DNA from: Durusdinium trenchii
Taxonomy: Eukaryota > Sar > Dinophyceae > Suessiales > Symbiodiniaceae
DNA length: 64,000 bases
NCBI GenBank assembly: GCA_963970005.1
Contig: CAXAMN010021112.1
Coordinates: 894,613 to 958,612, forward strand
Direction: 5' to 3'
Shown one piece after another: positions 61,220 through 64,000 of the stretch. Position numbers and translations under genes: made by a program. Under the pieces are notes generated by a model. It was given only the letters and a program-made list of their open reading frames with translations, was not told the origin of the DNA and made no database searches. How positions within the stretch are numbered: the first letter of the stretch is position 1; every line of letters begins with the position of its first letter.

Positions 61220-63013
61220 GATGAAGTTGAAGGGATGGGTGTGGACAAGGTTGCTGCACTATGTTAGAGTTCTGATGACCTGTTTGTTCATAGTAGGCCG
61301 TAGACCGAGACTCTTGACGAAAAGGGGTCGATTTGTAAGGAGTTCAGTTTGAAGTATGTAAACCTCCTTTTCGCTTGGGGCTTGTTTGTTTAGACATATT
61401 GAAAGCAGTGGCCATTTGTTACTTACATGACATTTTGCTCCATGCTAGCGATCTCATTCCGAAGGACTCTTTATGCGCGAAACATAAAGCAGGACTGCAT
61501 GCAGGTAGTCGCTTCCGAAGTATGTTATCTTTAAGAGATGGAGCTGGGACACTCACAAAACCTTTAGCAACTCACCGGTCCCTTCTTGTGTCCTTTCTTG
61601 CAGTTCACTTAGATCAGCCGTCACGCGAACTGCGAATTCCATCGAGGCGGGCACAGCTGGTGCCTGCATATATGTTCAGAGCCAAGGTTTGTTTTTCCTG
61701 AAGGACCGCAAACCTAGCGAGGGAATGAAGCCGGCACTGGTCGCCATCGTGAGCTCGGTATCAGGTTGGTGTAGATCATTTGGGCCCCTCGACAACTCCA
61801 AAACGGCCCTCCTATGTTTCTCACTTACACTCACTCACCTGGAATCCAGACATGACCTTTGTTTTGATAGGAAAAGACAATGTTTTGGCTCCAAAACAGG
61901 GGTCAATCAGGCTAATGGGAGTTCGAGGTAGGTCGTTGGGGCATGTGGGCTCTAGGCCTCTGGCATCCTGACGAAATCGTCGTCGAACACGCCAGGTCTC
62001 ATAGGCGGCCCGGCGCCGATGGGCGGATGGGCCTTGGGGAGTAGATTTTGAAGGGACTTTCTGAGCAGAGCAATCCAGACAGAAAAGGCCTTACTTAAGT
62101 GACATGGCTGTGAGTCAGAACCTGGAGCCCGTTTCACCCAAGTCTAGGTGAGAGACGGAGCCTTGCAGTCTGTTCTGGTCGTTTTCGCTGGTCAACCAAG
62201 GTCCCTCCGTTTGACCCACAGCCACATGTCCAAAACCCAACACCATTCACTCATTAGTATGGAGACATTTTTAGAGATGACAGCCTGGTTAGAGGTCTCA
62301 ATGTCTACCGGGTTTTCCTGCTATGCTGTCAGCGCTGTGGAAGGATCCCGTGGTTCCGAGCCTCATGCACAGAGCTCCTTCAAGTCTCACCTGGCTCAAT
62401 CTTCTCATGGGTTGACCCAGCACCGAGACGAAGATAGCAACCCACTTGCAGGGTTGGTAGATGCGGACGTCCAATGTGAGAGTTTGGGGGAGCGGGGGAG
62501 ACCTTTGTGTATTCTACATTGGAGGTGAGCAGGATAGTTACCATGCAGTTTTAGGTTGAAGGCCTAGGTGGTTCTTGGCCTTCATGGTTTTTGATGGCAT
62601 AGACAATGATCATGGACTTTCCGTTCGGGGTCACGGAATGCGAGGTGCATTTGGCGAGACGAGCTGGACGTTCGGGCCACTTGGCATCTGAAGATGGTTG
62701 GAAGAGGACCCACTCCCATTAATCATGGAAGTGGAGTTCACCACCTCTTGGTAGAGGAAAATGGTCTTCCTCTCGGGGCCAGGATGTCCACTTGCATGAC
62801 TCTTAAAGAGGTACTGTAAGTCCTTCCGGTTCGGTGTGGTTCCTTTCACCCAGCCTCGCCTCAGCGTTGGATGCTGCTTTTCCTCCAACCTTCTGAACTT
62901 CTCCGCCGTCACGCAGCCTCCTCCTTCCACCGAAACAAAGCCGCAACGAACCAAAACCGCCACCTCCACGGACGCCGCTCGCCGGAAGAAACGGACCGCC
63001 GCGGAGCTGTCAG
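61220..63013. other. Spacer
   Basis: Contains the family-2 repeat at 61861-61911. A possible small exon after CCTTTCTTGCAG (61603) reads SLRSAVTRTANSIEAGTA, unsupported otherwise. Confidence 0.25.
61861..61911 (+). repeat. Dispersed hairpin repeat family 2, copy 3
   Basis: GTTTTGATAGGAAAAGACAA, then the near-palindrome TGTTTTGGCTCCAAAACA, then GGGGTCAATCAGG. Most symmetrical of the three copies. Confidence 0.7.
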
Positions 63014-63101
63014 GAAGCGCAGCTGGAGAAGATCGCCACGGAGCAGCGGCGCATCGCCGTGGCCTTGGAGCGCATCCAGGCGTGGTGGGACGAGATGCAC
63101 G
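63014..63101 (+). CDS. Coiled-coil protein, exon A
   Basis: After GAGCTGTCAG: EAQLEKIATEQRRIAVALER then IQAWWDEMH and one base, donor CACG|GTGGGA (phase 1). The next exon supplies the two missing bases, giving GAG. A helical heptad-like pattern indicates a coiled coil; no family recognised. More exons upstream are likely. Confidence 0.6.
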
Positions 63102-63618
63102 GTGGGACTCGGCCGGGCGGAGGAGACAGAGGGGACTCGGGGGGACAGATGGGGTGGGGAGTGGAAGGGAGTTTTCTTATCTGGGGGGATGAGAGGTGAA
63201 GCTCTAAATGGATAGAGGATGCGAAAACTACAGGTGAGAAGTAAGTAAGCGTGCGATTTGTAACATGGAATTGCAAGAGATATGTTGAACTTGGGATTTC
63301 TGTGGGCTGTGGGCACAGAACTGTGAGCTCACAACAAGTGATGCTGGATGAGAAAAGGATTTAAGGTCTCTTCCCACCACAGATGCTCAATCCGTTCGAC
63401 GTTCCACAGCAAGCTGGGCAACGAGCTGTGGGTGACCCTCCTCTCCGATTTGTTCATTGCACGAGCAGAAAAACACACAGGTCTGTCCCGCACCTGGTTT
63501 CGTCCGAAGACCCATGTTCGGTTTACCTTGAGATTTTCATGTGTTGTTTTTTGCCCACGAAAACATGGACCCTCCACTCCACCCTCCGGAGCGCCTGCAG
63601 TTCTTCTTTCTCTCACAG

Positions 63619-63683
63619 AGCCGCTTGGAAGCGAGGCGGCCCTGGCGGAGCATTCCGCCCAGCACCAGGCCTGGGGATGGAGA
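63619..63683 (+). CDS. Coiled-coil protein, exon B
   Basis: Acceptor CTTTCTCTCACAG, donor TGGAGA|GTGAGT, 65 nt: two bases completing Glu, then PLGSEAALAEHSAQHQAWGW and R, ending in phase 0. The phase match with exon A is independent support for both. Confidence 0.6.
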
Positions 63684-63944
63684 GTGAGTGCCCAGAGGCA
63701 CCCGAACAGACGAAAGCCCCCGAGTCAAAGGTGCAGCTTGGCTTCGCTTTCCTGACACCCCAACCCCAGTTGAGACGGCTAACTGCCACTGGACGCTCGG
63801 GACTTGCCACAAGGCTATAAGCTTCAGCTGGCCTGAGATGGCTTGATGGCTTGGCTTCGGTTTCTGTTCGACTGAGTGCCATCCAACTGAGCGACTGGTC
63901 GGGCGTCGTCCATTCGTCGGGCCGACGGTTCCGTTCGCCGTGAG

Positions 63945-64000
63945 GAGGCCAAGGGGCGCCACGGGGAAGCCGAGTCGGTGCTGCGCGAGGCGGTAGAGAG
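63945..64000 (+). CDS. Coiled-coil protein, exon C, cut by the window edge
   Basis: After GTTCGCCGTGAG the phase-0 frame reads EAKGRHGEAESVLREAVE and runs off the end. Composition agrees with exons A and B. The acceptor is the least certain part. Confidence 0.45.

Overview
The window looks like nuclear DNA of a dinoflagellate, most likely a Symbiodiniaceae-type alga (inference). The grounds are: genes split into very short exons with GC-AG as well as GT-AG introns, long low-density spacers, BspA-type leucine-rich-repeat (LRR) genes, an expanded pentatricopeptide-repeat (PPR) gene, retroelements carrying a methyltransferase-like domain, and an intronless HNH protein whose N-terminus resembles a dinoflagellate plastid leader. 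No bacterial operon, rRNA, tRNA or CRISPR structure was recognised.

Layout. 1-8.6 kb: an unrecognised acidic reading frame enters from the left edge, followed by broken BspA-type LRR gene copies, pointing right at 2-5.5 kb and left at 6.7-8.4 kb, so they converge. Between the right-pointing copies lies a GC-rich stretch full of perfect small hairpins. 6.5-12.7 kb: six copies of a SINE-like repeat with a variable perfect stem, a TG-rich loop, a constant 3' box and an A-tail; one short copy is flanked by a 20-bp target duplication. 14.2-15.4 kb: a two-exon membrane-anchored SAM methyltransferase. 15.4-23.5 kb: mostly featureless, with an AT-rich island at 19-21 kb holding a 208-bp foldback. 23.5-28.1 kb: candidate exons of an unrecognised plus-strand gene. 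29-33 kb: candidate exons starting with a mitochondrial-presequence-like exon, mixed with minisatellites. 35.5-36 kb: a 24-bp GC-rich minisatellite.

36.3-60.4 kb: a plus-strand PPR gene in at least 14 small exons, most of whose reading phases agree across introns. Its introns hold an intronless tandem HNH-nuclease-like gene (40.9-42.3 kb), an assembly gap (43.4-44.2 kb), a 5'-truncated antisense LINE with 16-bp target duplications (47.36-49.93 kb), and an 8.1-kb Ty1/copia retrotransposon with identical 153-bp LTRs and a 5-bp target duplication (51.89-60.02 kb). The last PPR exon lies just beyond the copia element. At 63.0-64.0 kb, phase-compatible exons of a coiled-coil protein run off the right edge.

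The most notable result is that two unrelated retroelement classes in this one window, a LINE and a copia element, both encode a domain with PPC and EHP motifs resembling a cytosine-C5-methyltransferase fold, at opposite ends of their polyproteins. Other leads are the variable-stem SINE-like hairpins, the double-open-frame region in the copia gag, and the possibly plastid-targeted double-HNH protein nested in the PPR gene.
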